From Pelecanus crispus (taxonomy: Eukaryota > Chordata > Aves > Pelecaniformes > Pelecanidae): a stretch of DNA of 64,000 nucleotides. A model generated the notes under the pieces. It had not been told where the DNA came from, ran no database searches, and was given only the letters and a program-made list of their open reading frames with translations. Where the stretch lies: the NCBI RefSeq assembly GCF_030463565.1, contig NC_134654.1:17623702-17687701 (forward strand), read 5' to 3'. Positions 25,803-38,110 of this stretch are shown here, in pieces. The first letter of the stretch is position 1; every line of letters begins with the position of its first letter. A program made the translations under genes and the position numbers.

Positions 25803-28800
25803 CCAGACCCTATTCCTAGCCGTGCCGTGGCTCTGCTCCCCATGACGTGGGATGTGTCCTGATCCTTGCCAAGGTTTTTTGACACCAACTGCAGAGAAGT
25901 TCTAGCTGAGAGACAGGAGCAGCCGTTATGATTTCCTCCGGCAGGTCTTCCTAGATCTAATAACCCAGACAGTTTATTGACTTCTTTATTTAACTGGAGT
26001 CACCTTCTCTCACTTCTGCGCTGCCGTGTTTGCCTCACAGCTTTTCCAAATACACGTCTACACTGAAAAATACCCCATCATTTCTTCTAATTCCTCGAAT
26101 CTACCCCTCTGATATATTCTGGGTCTGATCCAGGAACATGACCATTTAATTGAGCAATGCTTTTCCCCATCCCCTTGCAGAGCCGCAGCATGGCAGGCAG
26201 GATCTGTGCTCCATCCTGGCTCTGGGACTGCGCATGGCTGGCACCCCTGTGCCCTGGGAGCATCCAGCCGAAGTGGGGCAGGCATGGGCTGCTCTGCTCC
26301 TCGATTGCTTTTGCATGTTATTTCTGCATGAGTTTTGTCCCAAAACGTGACTTTGAATTAAAATCCAAAGGCCCCAGCAATCTCAAAATGTATTTTTAAT
26401 ATTTTTAGAAGTCAAAATATTCTCCCTGTTTTTGTTCATGTCACATGGGTCCTTCCATGTGGGTTTTCAGCTGACCCGCCCCTACTATTTTAGGTTTTGG
26501 GTCAGAAGGTCTCACCGACTGCTCCTGCAGGGATCCCAAAGCCTTGCAGAAGCCTGCTTCTCTACAGACCCCTGCTCTCCAAAAGCCTTTCTAAGAAAAT
26601 CAGTAGAAAGATGGACAAAGCACCAGTGGTTTTGGGTTCATATGAAGTGGTTTGGGTTCACTTTAGGTCCCAGCCCCCCAAAGTGCAGAAGCGGCTGCGC
26701 CAAAGCCCATCAGTGCTTTTCCCTCCTGAGCTGTCTTCAGGCAACGTGGCGTTCAGCTGCTAAAAGTTTAGTCGACAACTTCTACCTTTCCCGTTTTTTT
26801 TCTGCACACTTGACGAGATACTATAGGGACACTACATTGCGAGTCTTTCGGTTTAATTTATTCTGTAGATTATGAAAAGAAACTTAAAGCAAAGTTTCAT
26901 TAAGCAGTTGAAGAAGACAAATACAAAATTTCATCATCCCTGGGAGTTTTTTCTTGTTAAACTGCTTGTCTGATGACCTGGACTCATGCGCTCCTAATGC
27001 CCAGGATGAATTGTTTGTTTTCTCTATTAATGATGCTTTTTTTTATTGCATTAGAGACATTTGTCTTTCAAAAAACCTGCTGTAGCAATAAGTGTTACAC
27101 TGAAATGCTATCAGTGTCCAGGCAGGCGGCCATGGGCTCTGCCTGAGCTAGCCCACAGAAGAGAGAATTTTCCATTGGATTGAACTTTGCAGCTCAAATT
27201 AATCCCCGCGGCTGTTTCTTTTCCTGTTGTTTGAGTGATTCCTTTGTATTGTTTGGCTGCCATGGAAAAAAATGGTGTCAATCACTGAGAGGCTGTTCAC
27301 CCCCCTGCCAAAATCCCAGTCACTACATCACCTCCCTGAGCAAAGTTGCCCAAAGCCAAGAATTCAGAGCAATCCACAGGAAGAGCAGGCATGCGACAGA
27401 GTAAACAAGTGAGTCACGGTACCTTCCCAGCCTTACCCCCAGTGGGTCTCAGCTACGGGGCTCCCGGCACCACTGTGGGGCTGCCCATCCAGCCACCACG
27501 ACCCTCTCCCCCCAACACCCTTTTTACTGAGTGCATTTGCAGTGCCAGCAGAGGCAGGACCCCCCTCCAGCCCCCAGCAGCATGAGGCAGGGGGAAAAAA
27601 AATCAAAATATTGAAACAGAGCAGTCACACAGCTGCAGGAGGTTCACTGTCAGTCACTTTTTGGTGATTTGAGAGATTTGGTGCATACATGTAAGGAATC
27701 TCACCGTGATCACAGGAGAGCATCCCCCAGAGCCCGGCTGGGACGAGCCCAGCCAGTGGCACCGAGCATCCCTAGCCTGATACCTGTGAATGGCCCTGCT
27801 ACATGGCCAAAAAAGGGTGCAAGTGCAGAGGTCCTGGCTGGTTCTGTCAGCCATGCCGAAATGCAATCCTGGCTCTCGGCCATTCATCCTGTTGCTGGAC
27901 GCTGGGGGATGCTGCCTTGCTCTGCTCTGGGTGAGCATTATAATTCAGGCTCCTCTCAGTGAATATCATTTAATGCCCTCTGCTGAGGGTCTCCTTCCAC
28001 TGCAGGGACTAACATGAAATCAAACCTACTCCCTCTTCTCCTCCAGCCTGCTTCTCCAGGAGAAATTGCACCCTTTGCTGGGAACTGGCTTGTGACCAGC
28101 TTGCTCAACCAAGGGCTGCAAGTGCTCTTAACCAGAGGTGTGGTGGCTGAGCCAGTGCCAGATGCGCTCACGTGCAGCCAGATGTGCTGGTGCTCAGAGC
28201 AAGATGCTCAAAAGCATTGGAGGAGTCCTGAGAAGGCCGGAGGAGCCCAGGGAAGAGTTAACTCCATGCTTGCAACAACCGCAACACCTTGGATGGCGTT
28301 CCTCCAAAACCCAAGTGGGACCCCAAAATATGTCAGAAAAGAATTGTTGTTTTTCCCAGGACAGACCCATTTTCCATCAAAAAGGAGTATGATGGAAAAT
28401 TGTCACCTAACCTAAACCCAACAGGTACTTGACCAGCCGTGCATGCCCTGCTCCTGGTCTCCCTCGGTTTCTGTTTACAAGAATGTCCCCTCTTGGGTCA
28501 CTGCACCGGTAAGCAAGGCAGCGACAAAACGAGCAATGACCTGGCGGTGACATACAAGGTTTTGCCAGGATGGTGATTTCTTCCATCACATGCCACCAAA
28601 AGGCAGCACTGAGCCAAAAGTGATTCAGCAATGCAGGAAGGGGAGAGCTGCTATCTCCCCCCGCATGCCTGTGGGGTTTTGCAATGCTTTCAACGCCCTG
28701 TGTCAGGTCTTTGAGATCTGTGTTACAACATGGCAGGACCAGGTATGTGCTTGGCTAGGAGAAACCAGCATTTCTGTGTCAGTGACTGCTTGGGGAGTGG

Positions 28801-28849
28801 CAGGGGGACACACAGGAGATGACCCTGGCGATGGGGGAAGGGCTGTGCC
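25803..28849. other. Intergenic sequence upstream of the P450 gene
   Basis: No coding exon, RNA gene or transposon recognised. The last few hundred bases before 28850 form the upstream region of the P450 promoter; no specific liver-factor site is claimed. Confidence 0.55.
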
Positions 28850-28857
28850 TATATAAA
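28850..28857 (+). promoter_or_regulatory. TATA box of the P450 gene
   Basis: TATATAAA lies about 120 bases upstream of the start codon at 28979, leaving room for a 5' UTR of roughly 90-100 bases. A TATA promoter without a CpG island fits a tissue-restricted P450 and contrasts with the CpG-island promoters of the other three genes in the window. Confidence 0.75.
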
Positions 28858-28978
28858 GCACAAGGAAGGGCAGAGGCAGCAGGTTTCAGCTCCTCTCTGC
28901 TCACTGCTCAGTTGTGATCTTTTTTCCCTGGAGGGGGAATTTCTTGATTTTTTCACTGCTTGGTGGCACGGGGCGAGG

Positions 28979-31900
28979 ATGGATGCTGGATCAGCTGGGA
29001 TGCTCATTACCCTCCTCCTCCTCTCCATCCTGTGGTTCCTGGTCTGGAGAACCAACAGGAAGAGAAGCCAGCTGCCTCCAGGACCGGCCCCATGGCCCAT
29101 TCTGGGCAACCTATGCCAAAAGGATGTCCTGCCCCTCTACAGGACCTACGAGAAGGTAGGAGAGGAGCTGGCGGTGCCAGACCCGCTCCCAGCCCTGGCA
29201 GGGCAGCAGGAAAGACAGTGGGAATGTCCCCTGTCAAAATAAAAGGGGAATTGTGCAGGTGACTCTTTTCCCACCTTTCTTTTCTCTTTTTCTCTCCCTC
29301 TTGCCATGCCAGAGTTGCCTAAATCCCTGCTACTGAGAGCATAATCGATACTGTTATTGAAGTCTTTCTCCTCCTGCAAGGGACCCATGGTGCTGACACT
29401 AATCCCTCTCCAGGCTGTGGCACTGTCACCATCCAGAGCTGCTTCCTGTAGATTATGCTTTGAACCCCCAAAGCAGCAGCGGGATCAGCAATCCCCTAGG
29501 GACAGGGCTGGGGTGGGAGCGGGACGGAGACACCAGCTTCAAGGGAGGTGCTTCCCCTCCCTGCTCATGCATTCGCCAGCATTGTCATCACAAGACCTAC
29601 TTTAAAATTAAACTAATGACTGGCATGCAGGACCCTCATTCACCGCAGCTTTCCTGTCCTCCCACAGCTGAGCAGCACGTACGGCCCCATCTTCACTGTC
29701 TGGCTGGGGCTGAAGCCAGTGGTGGTGCTCTGTGGCTACGAGGTGGTGAAGGATGCTCTGCTGGGCCACTCTGAGGCGTTTGGAGGGAGACCTGAAATAC
29801 CCCTTCTGGTGCAGCTATCGAAAGACTACGGTAGGCATCTGGATTTCTTCGAGGCACTTTATTACTCTCTGGGTGAGCAGAAAGTCCCCAACTGCAGCTA
29901 GCCATGCTCATGTCTAGTGAAGGACTCAACACCCAAGACCTCAAAAACCCATTTCCTACTCTGCAAGTCCCTCCAACTATTAAGCCTCTTGTCCAAGGAC
30001 AATATGAATTCCAGTGAGCTAGTTCCAGCTTTTTTCTGAGTTTCTGTAGAGAACCTCAGCCTTTCAAGGACACTGTGCACATACCAGGGTCATTAACTGG
30101 CTTATTGCCCTATTGCTCCTCAGCTGGGCTCAGAGCAGGGTCGCCTGTTCCTGAGGAGGAGTGGCAGGGCAGACAGGTGAGTGGTCTTCACTTCCTCCCT
30201 CCAGGTTTTGTCTCCAATGATGAGAAGAAGTGGCGGGAGCTGCGAAGGTTCACGCTCAGCACCCTGAGGGACTTCGGGATGGGGAAGAGCTCCATGTCGC
30301 AGCGGGTGCAGCAGGAGGCCCAGCATCTGGTGGAGCTGCTGGCAAAACTCAAAGGTGACATGAGTCCTGTGCACCCTGGTCCCTGGGGCAGGTGGAGGAC
30401 ACAAAACAGCCTCATGGGACATGTGTGGTTTCTGGAGCTTTTTGCAATGGCTGGTGTGAATGATCCTTGTAGAGAGAGGGTTTAGACCTAGCTCCATCCC
30501 ACCCAGAGAGGACAGAAGGGATGTGGTACAGTCATGGCTTAAAGGCCAGGGTGGAAGATCCTGCTCCTGAACTGGTGCACAGGGTGGGGGACCACCAAGG
30601 AACATTTCATGCCAAAAGAACAGAAATAGGAAACTAAACTGCGTGGCATTGAGAATGCACAAATAAGATGCTGACCTGGCGACAAGGGGGTTGTCAGGGT
30701 GATGCCCTCCTCTCCAACAAAACTGAGCTGCTGCCAGTGCCACCACCTCTTCTGGGACTTCCTGAATATAAGAGGACATGGAGGCTCAGTTGTATGCTGG
30801 CCCCTCTGCCTCTGATGTGTGCTGCTGGCGAGGGGGCGGTAACTGCACGGAGATGCTCTGCAGCCCCCCCAGATCCCCAGGACACATCAGCGGGAGTCCA
30901 AAGCACCGGGAGATGCCTCTGCTTTACTCAGTCCCAAGCACTGGGGAGGGGTTTAGGAGCAGGGTGGTAGATTTAGGAGTCCACAGCTCAGGAGGGCTTT
31001 TTGCTTTGGCTGTTAGACCTGGTGGATTCAATCAGGGCTCAGAGCTCAAAGGAAGGGGGAGGAAGGGTGTTTTCTGGGTTGAAGCAGACAAATAACTGTT
31101 GACTTTTTGACACCTTTCTTGCCTCTTCCGTGGCTGCAGGAAATGCCTTTGAGCCAATGATGGTGTTCAGACATGCAGTTGCCAATGTGATCTGCTCCGT
31201 TGTCTTCGGGAGCCGTTACAACTACAGTGACAAGGCCTTTTTGGAGCTACTGAATGTGATTGGGAATTACATCAGCTTCTTCGTCTCCCCCATTGCCATG
31301 GTAGGTGTCCTTGCTGTGCTCAGCGCCCTGTGTCAGACATGCTCAGGTGGTCAAGGGATGCTCCTTGGCTTTGGGTCACTCCTTGGCTTTGATGGGACAG
31401 TATGGCTTTGAGGGAAGCTGCAGGACGCTCCATCCAGGCACCTGAGCCCTCCTATGCCTCCTCCATCTGCAGGTCTACAACACCTTCCCCAACATCATGC
31501 ACCACCTCCCGGGGCCACACAGAAAAGCCCTGGCTGAGTGTGAGAAGCTGAAGGACTACATCCGAGAAAGAGTCGAGTTTCACAAGCTGACGCTGGATCC
31601 AAGCTGCCCCCGGGATTACATCGACTGTTTCCTTATGAAAGCGAAGGTATATGTGGTGCAAAGTGGGTGAGGGCTGCCCTCCAGATGTGGCTGCAGCCTG
31701 GAAAATCACCCAGATGATACTGAATCCCCTCCCTACCGTATCCTTGCAGGAGAAGAGCAGCCCAGAGAACATGTACAGCAATGAAGACTTGGTCATGTCG
31801 GTATTCGACCTCTTTGGTGCTGGGACAGTGACCACTAGTAATGCCCTGGTCTTCTGCCTCTTGACCCTGGCAAAATACCCCCATATTCAAGGTAAGGGCA

Positions 31901-33765
31901 GCAAAACGTGACCGATCTCTGTGCCTGAGGAGGTCATGGTGCAGCAAAGGTGCAGACAGAGACTCCCAGCCCTGGAGGGTCCCATTTCAGGGGAGACCAA
32001 AATCATCCTGCATGGGTCACCAAGGGTGAGAGCCATTAGACAGACACACACAGGCCAGAGGGATCCAGGTACCTGCTCCCTTCTCCCCATCCCTGCCTGT
32101 GCAGATGGCCCCAGACTGGCCCACAAGAGATGCCTTGAACCTGCCTGATCTAGGGATGTATGCAGACAGAGACCGTATTTTTCGTCTCTATGAGGGGTTA
32201 TGCCGGGTTGCTGCCTCTCTGCTAGGTTGTCCTTTGGCTCTAGGATAGGTGCCCATGGAGGGCAGTGAGAAATCACAGGGATGGCTCTGCACAGCAAGCA
32301 CCACATCTCCATGCCCACCTTTTCCCCAGCCAAGGTCCAAGAGGAGATCGATGCGGTGGTGGGTGCTGGCCGTGCTCCCAGCACAGAGGACAAGCTGAGG
32401 ATGCCATATACCAATGCAGTGATCCATGAGCTGCAGCGTATCCACAACACCCGCATCGACAACTTCCCACGGATGACAACGCAGGATGTCATGTTCAGGG
32501 GCCATACCATTCCCAAGGTAGACATTGTGGCCCTGGAGTCTCTGTGTCCCTGAGGGGAGGGGTGGCAGGGGGGCTTGAATGAAATTTGCCTTTGTCCCTG
32601 GACTGTTTGCTCACTCCTGAAGGTCCCAGGTCCTTCCCAATCCTCGGGGGCGGGGGGAGATGGTGATAAGCTTTTAGCAGAGGAGTAGAGAGAGGTGAAC
32701 ACTGCTGCCAGTTCTGCCCACACACCCGTGTCCCTTTCTTGTCCTGGAAAACACCTCTTGCCACCAGGGAGATGTGCAGGGTTGCTGGGGCTGGGAGCCT
32801 GAGCTCGTTGCAGTGCGGGACCAAGACAGCCCCCACATCCTTGGCAGAGCTGGGGACAGCTGCTGGTCTGGGTTTGACTGCAAGCATTTTGTACAGCACC
32901 CACCTTGAAGGAACACCTCCCTCCTTTGCACTTTGTGCAGTGGGAGGGATTTTAACATAAATCAATGGGAATAACTCAATAATTTCTGTCTCATGAGCTG
33001 CACAGAGACTTGCAGAACCATGGGGACAGCAGAGCCCCATGTTAGTTGCCCATGCCGAGCACAGAGCCATCACTCTGGGCTGCCTCCCCCTAGGCATCTA
33101 GGTGGGCATTGGGGTGCACACCCAGCCTCCCCCCGTGCTCCTCACTTGCTCATTCAGCTCAGCAGAGCCCTATGCTGTGACACTGATGCCCCTCCTTGCT
33201 CCCCTGCCCCATCCCTCTCCCACAGGACACAACTGTTATTCCAGTACTTGCTTCTGTGCATACGGATCCAACCCAGTGGAAGAAGCCCAAAGAAGTCAAC
33301 CCAGGCCACTTCTTGGATGAGAAGGGCGAGTTCAGGAAGTGCGAAGCCTTCATGGCTTTCTCAGCAGGTCAGTGCTCAGCCCTACACGCTGCCTTTGCCA
33401 GCACCCTGCCTGCAGCGGCTCTGCTCCAGGAACCACCAGCATGAATACCAGTTGGCACCAAAGCTACACCCATAATATGAGCTTTCTTGCTATCCTTTTA
33501 TGCCCTTTTTTCCCCAAATGCTGGATGAAGCCATCAGCCTGGTGCTCACCCTCCCCTTTCTGTGCCCCCAGGGAAGCGGATGTGTCCAGGAGAGGCGCTG
33601 GCCCGCACCGAGCTCTTCCTTTTCCTCACCACGCTGCTGCAGAGCTTCACCTTCCAGTTTGCAATTGAGTACAAGGAGACGGATTTATTCTCCCTGTGGC
33701 TCGAGATAGAGAGGAGAGCAATACCGGGCAAGTTCTTCGCTATTCAGCGCCCGGTGTCCTCTTAA
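28979..33765 (+). CDS. Cytochrome P450 family 2 monooxygenase, nine exons, CYP2K-like
   Basis: Nine exons: 28979-29155, 29668-29830, 30205-30354, 31140-31300, 31473-31646, 31750-31891, 32330-32517, 33226-33367 and 33572-33765. All have AG/GT borders, the usual CYP2 phases and nearly the usual CYP2 exon sizes (163, 150, 161, 174, 142, 188, 142). The product is 496 residues. Seen: N-terminal membrane anchor (residues 8-23), hinge [14 protein letters not shown] (31-44), C-helix WRELRRF, K-helix ELQR (356-359, the ExxR motif) and heme loop FSAGKRMCPG with Cys437 as heme ligand. It should be an ER-bound, NADPH-reductase-dependent monooxygenase. LFGAG, AKYPHIQ and the heme region look most like fish and bird CYP2K; the subfamily needs a tree. 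One oddity: the I-helix reads AGTVTT, with Val302 where an acidic residue is normal. No stop or frameshift was seen, so it appears intact. Confidence 0.93.
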
Positions 33766-34133
33766 GCAGGGAGCAGTGGGAAGAAGGAAGGGGACTTCCA
33801 GGTGCCTTCACTTCCGAAATCAGAGCAAGCCATGTGACTGTGAATGCTACAGCAGCAGCCACCAAGCAGAAGGGTTGCTTTGAGCTTCTCTTCAGAGAAC
33901 TGCCAGGCATCTCTGCCACCAGCTCCATGCGTAACCTGCTCTCAACACTTCCCCTCCACATCCCAGTAACACAAGGAAGACAGCACTGGTTTTCGTCCTC
34001 CCCTATCACTCTGACTGACTAACACTCTGGGGCTCTGCCTGAGCTTCGATCTCCTTGTGGCAGGGCTGCCTGTAGCTCCCCGGGCTGACCTGGACGCTCC
34101 TTCATTTTGGTGAGAGATTAAGAGTGCTTCTGC

Positions 34134-34139
34134 AATAAA
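34134..34139 (+). terminator. Poly(A) signal of the P450 gene
   Basis: AATAAA lies about 370 bases past the stop codon at 33763-33765, giving a short 3' UTR. No stronger signal is seen between the stop codon and this site. Confidence 0.7.
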
Positions 34140-34159
34140 AATAACCATTGTAACTGTAT

Positions 34160-36245
34160 GCTGGTGTTTATAAGGACACTTGAGGTGCCTCCTGACATAA
34201 GGGTGGTGATGGTCAGGCTTCCTTGCCCTTCACAGGTGGTGTGTGAGCCAGCCATGACAACTAAGGTGACAAGTTGGGGGTACCTAATACTTCTGCTTCC
34301 CTGCTTTGACCCGTCTCTGTACTCGCCTGCATTATGCAAAGTCCATGACACTGCAAATCGCACTCACTCCCATCCCCACATCCCAGTGCACAGTGGCGAA
34401 ACCCTTGTGAACACACTTTGGCCCATCAAAATGTTAAAAAATGATGCACAAGGGGGAAACGTGCTATAGGAGAGGGGTGCCGTGCTTGGGAAGCAAGAAG
34501 TATTTTGCCACCAAAGTCACTGCTTCCTTCTCAGGGTGCTCAATATGTCTTCTGTGCTTACGCTGCTTTAACCACCCCTGCAGGAAGAGGGAACTACTTG
34601 CTAGTCCCCAGGCACACTCCAGTCTTTATTCCAAAACATTGGGACTTCAAAAAAAAGTTTTTTTCTTTAAATACCTGTGCAAGGGAAAAATGACCCAGAC
34701 ACATGCCCACCCTGCCCAGCCTCAGCAATGGCCTGGGCTCCTCCTTCCAGCGGCAGACAGCTGAATGTGTCTCCAGGCCTTTGAAAACCAGTATGTTTCC
34801 CATTGCATCCAGCTCTTCCCAGTGCAAACCTCCCAGATATAGGACTTCAGCTCCATGTCTGTTCCTGGGTTGTCTTCATCTTTCCCAGGTTTTTGTGTGT
34901 CCCAGGATAGACTGAGCCAGCAAAACATTGTTTGTTTTAACTGATTTGCCTCCATGGCTTTAATCTTCAAATGAATCTTACGCATCTCAGGAATTTATTG
35001 CTTGCTCCAAAACTCTAATCCCCATGGCTCTGGCCACCAAGAGGGCTCCCCAGGCAGGCAGCTCTGCCTGCACCAGAGACAGGCAAAATGATTTCAGCTG
35101 GGGAAGGAGCACAGGTTTCTAATAAAAGGGCTGAGTTGCAGTACAGAAGAGTTGTAGTTTGGGAGGACTGTGTAGGAGAGTAGAAGAGATTAAAAAAAAA
35201 AAAAAAAAAAAAAACCTCAGCTTGCTATTTCAGCTGCTGAGCTGTACTTTTCTGAGATCTTTCACATCAGTATTTACTGCTAGCAAATACCCCCAGGTGC
35301 AGTTCAGCTCTGTGTACTCGTACACAGCTAGTAAAGTAACTCTGGGGGTTATCTGAGAGGAGCTGGCAGGGTAGGGGACACTCCCAGCCTTCCTGTTCTC
35401 CCAGGGCAGGGGGGTTGTTGTGGAGGGAATTGTCTCAGCAGTGGGGCCTGGGGTCTCTATGAAGGCTGGGACCAGAGGCAGGGTGGCTATGGGGGTCTCA
35501 GAGCTGGTTTTGGTGGGTGCTGCCTTGCTGGGAAGCTTGTGCCTTCTTGCAAGTGTGGAGAGGGGGGATGGCAGGGAGCCTGCCCTCAGGAGAGGTGGCT
35601 GCTCCCTCCAGAGCCCTTCTGGAGGTGAGACTGGAGATGTTGAGGGCTTCTCTCACCCTGAGACAGCAGTTTCTCAGCTGTGGGTGCTGCCAGCCCAAAT
35701 GGATTATTTTGCAAGAAAAGATTATTTCCTAGATACCATGAGGTATCTAGGAAGGTAGGTCAGAGGAGCATCTATGTCTGTGCATAGGGAGTGAAATGCA
35801 TCTCTGGGAGGGGCTGTGTTCTCTGCAGAGGGGAGCTACAAGCTTTGACTTAATTTAACAAGCAAGCACACAGAGGCAGCCCATAGCTGGATTTGGAACT
35901 GGTGAAAAGGAGTGGATTTGCTCTAAGTAGCTCTTTGTGGCAGGAAAACAACCCTGCACTGAAGAAGAATGGCTGAGGCTAGGGCCCTGCTTTTCTCTGC
36001 GCTCTGCCAAAGAGTTGCATTAAAATCCCATGTGGTGATGGGCATGGGATGGCGGCTTGGGTGCCTGAGCCTGTCGGGCTGCCAGCTTTGCACAGCGTGT
36101 TTGTTTTGCGCACGCCAAACTTGAAACCACCACACTGGCAGCACTGGAATCTCAGCAGGGCAGAGCATTGTGTTCCCATCCAGCGCTGTTTTTTCCACTC
36201 CTGCCTACAAGTGAAAGAGCTAAATGGGCACAGTAAGAGCCCCAA
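34160..36245. other. Intergenic sequence between the P450 gene and the young CR1
   Basis: No exon or transposon recognised. It contains a pure run of 23 A at 35192-35214, which might be a microsatellite or a relic of a poly(A) tail; no retrocopy is recognisable to its left. Confidence 0.55.
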
Positions 36246-36249
36246 ACCT

Positions 36250-37139
36250 GTCATGCACAGAGCAAGACCTGTTGGCCCTGCAGAGGGACCTGGACAGACT
36301 GGATCGATGGGCCGTGGCCAACTGTATGAGGTTCAACAAGGCCAAGTGCCGGGTCCTGCACTTCGGTCACAACAACCCCATGCAACGCTACAGGCTTGGG
36401 GAAGAGTGGCTGGAAAGCTGCCTGGCCGAAAAGGACCTGGGGGTGTTAGTAGATAGCCGGCTGAACATGAGCCAGCAGTGTGCCCAGGTGGCCAAGAAGG
36501 CCAACAGCATCCTGGCTTGTATCAGGAATGCTGTGGCCAGCAGGAGCAGGGAGGTGATTGTCCCCCTGTACTCGGCGCTGGTGAGGCCGCACCTGGAATA
36601 CTGTGTCCAGTTTTGGGCCCCTCAATACAAGAAAGACATTGAGGTGCTGGAGCGTGTTCAGAGGCGGGCAACGAAGCTGGTGAAGGGTCTGGAGCACAGG
36701 CCTTATGAGGAGCGGCTGAGGGAACTGGGGTTGTTTAGCCTGGAGAAGAGGAGGCTGAGGGGAGACCTTATCGCTCTCTACAACTACCTGAAAGGAGGTT
36801 GCAGTGAGGTGGGTGTTGGTCTCTTCTCCCAAGTAGCTAGCGATAGGACAAGAGGAAATGGGCTTAAGCTGCGCCAGGGGAGGTTTAGACTGGAAATTAG
36901 GAAAAATTTCTTTACGGAAAGGGTGGTCAGGCATTGGAACAGGCTGCCCAGAGAGGTGGTGGAGTCCCCATCCCTGGAGGCGTTTAAAAAACGGGTAGAT
37001 GTGGCACTTCGGGATATGGTTTAGTCTGGTCTACCCTTGATTAGTCTAGAGTGGGCTTGGTAGTGTAGGTTAATGGTTGGACTGGATGATCTTAAAGGTC
37101 TTTTCCAACCTAGATGATTCTATGATTCTATGATTCTAA
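36250..37139 (+). mobile_element. CR1 LINE, 5'-truncated, with open reverse-transcriptase C-terminus
   Basis: A frame open from about 36224 to the stop at 37022-37024 encodes roughly the last 250 residues of CR1 ORF2: [13 protein letters not shown], then [32 protein letters not shown] and the C-terminal [19 protein letters not shown]. The 3' UTR follows with GACTGGATGATCTTAAAGG and TTTTCCAACCT, then ends in three ATTCTATG-type octamers at about 37112-37139, the characteristic CR1 terminus. The element is truncated at its 5' end and cannot move on its own. The unbroken frame suggests a younger insertion than the copies at 24855 and 52536. Target-site duplications were not found by eye, as usual for CR1. 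Confidence 0.95.
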
Positions 37140-37689
37140 GACCCAGGTATGTGGCCCTGCTGTCCTAATGTATTTGTGCCTGTCTGTGCAAGGAATGAGG
37201 CGAGTATGAGTTTATTGCTTGGGGAGGAATGAGCTTATTGCTGGCTGCCTGTTCTGCTGCTTTCCCACCTGGGCTGTTCTGCAATGCTCTGTCTTCTTGT
37301 CAAAAGCTGGTTGTGGTGTTTTTTTTTTTTTAAATGACCTAGGTAATCCTCCTACCTTCTCCCAAATGATGGATGAACCAGCCTTTACTCTTATTCTACA
37401 TGCATTTTTGAGTCATTAGATGACTAAATGAGGTCTTTTTCAACCTGGGGAAGCTTGGGACTCAGGAACCTAAGTAAAAATGTGTGTTCGACCAAAGCAA
37501 GCTGACTGTGAAGCATCTTTGAACAGTCTCTTCCCAAACACCCCCTGGATCAGCACTGTCCAGCTCACATTTATCACCTCTGGGTTTCTGTGTTTAAAAA
37601 CCAAACACTGTGGTGTCCAAAGGCCAACGGTGCTCCCGGCTTCCCCGGGGACATTTACTCCCGTTTGCTTTGCTTTCCGGCTGACTCGT
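37140..37689. other. Spacer between the CR1 and the FBXW10 CpG island
   Basis: No feature recognised apart from a short T-run at about 37320-37331. Confidence 0.5.
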
Positions 37690-38110
37690 GCTCCAGGGGC
37701 TCTGCAGTGCCCGTGCCCCTGCCCTGCCTGCGGGCTGCCCACCCTCGCTGCCTGGGCAGAGCCGAGGCGGCAGCGGGCACCCCGAAACCCGCCGGGCGCC
37801 GTTTGGCGGCTCTTCGCTTGCGGGCGGTGGGGCGGCTATTAGCAGCAATACGGCGCGGCGGTCGGAGGTTTACGGTAGCGGGCGTCTCCTAGCAGCCGCG
37901 ACGCGGCGGGGATGGGCGGGCGGCGGGGGGAGCCGGCCCAGCCGCCGGCCGGGGGCAGGTAAGCGGCACCGAGCGGCGGGGCCGGGGCTCCGGGGACCCC
38001 GGCAGCATCACCGGGGCCGGTGACGGTACCGGCGGCCGCCCCCGGCACCAGCGGCCGGCCGTGGGACCCGGGGCCAAAGGGTCTCGTCTGCGCCCGGGGG
38101 TGGGGAGCCC
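37690..38110 (+). promoter_or_regulatory. FBXW10: CpG-island promoter of FBXW10
   Basis: Very high CpG density with no TATA box. A sequence GTCTCCTAGCAGC at 37884-37896 loosely resembles an RFX X-box (about 10 of 12 consensus positions with a one-base spacer), which is only suggestive. The island ends about 1.4 kb before the first well-supported FBXW10 coding exon. Confidence 0.7.
37912..37958 (+). CDS. FBXW10: Candidate first coding exon of FBXW10
   Basis: ATG at 37912 opens a 15-codon frame (MGGRRGEPAQPPAGG plus two bases) that ends at a strong donor, CAG/GTAAGC. It lies inside the CpG island at a suitable place for exon 1. A possible partner begins at 38159 after TTTGTCAG and stays open to a TAG at 38277. 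Its spacing E-x-C-x11-W-F matches the human FBXW10 N-terminal segment around CETCVLAW, but little else agrees. I could not join either piece to the exon at 39566 in frame without an extra exon. GC-rich frames of this length are common, so the call is tentative. Confidence 0.3.

Noticed and set aside
26432-26875. Open frame of 147 residues upstream of the P450 gene
   Set aside because: No family motif, not bounded by matching splice signals, and no similarity to the neighbouring P450 exons.
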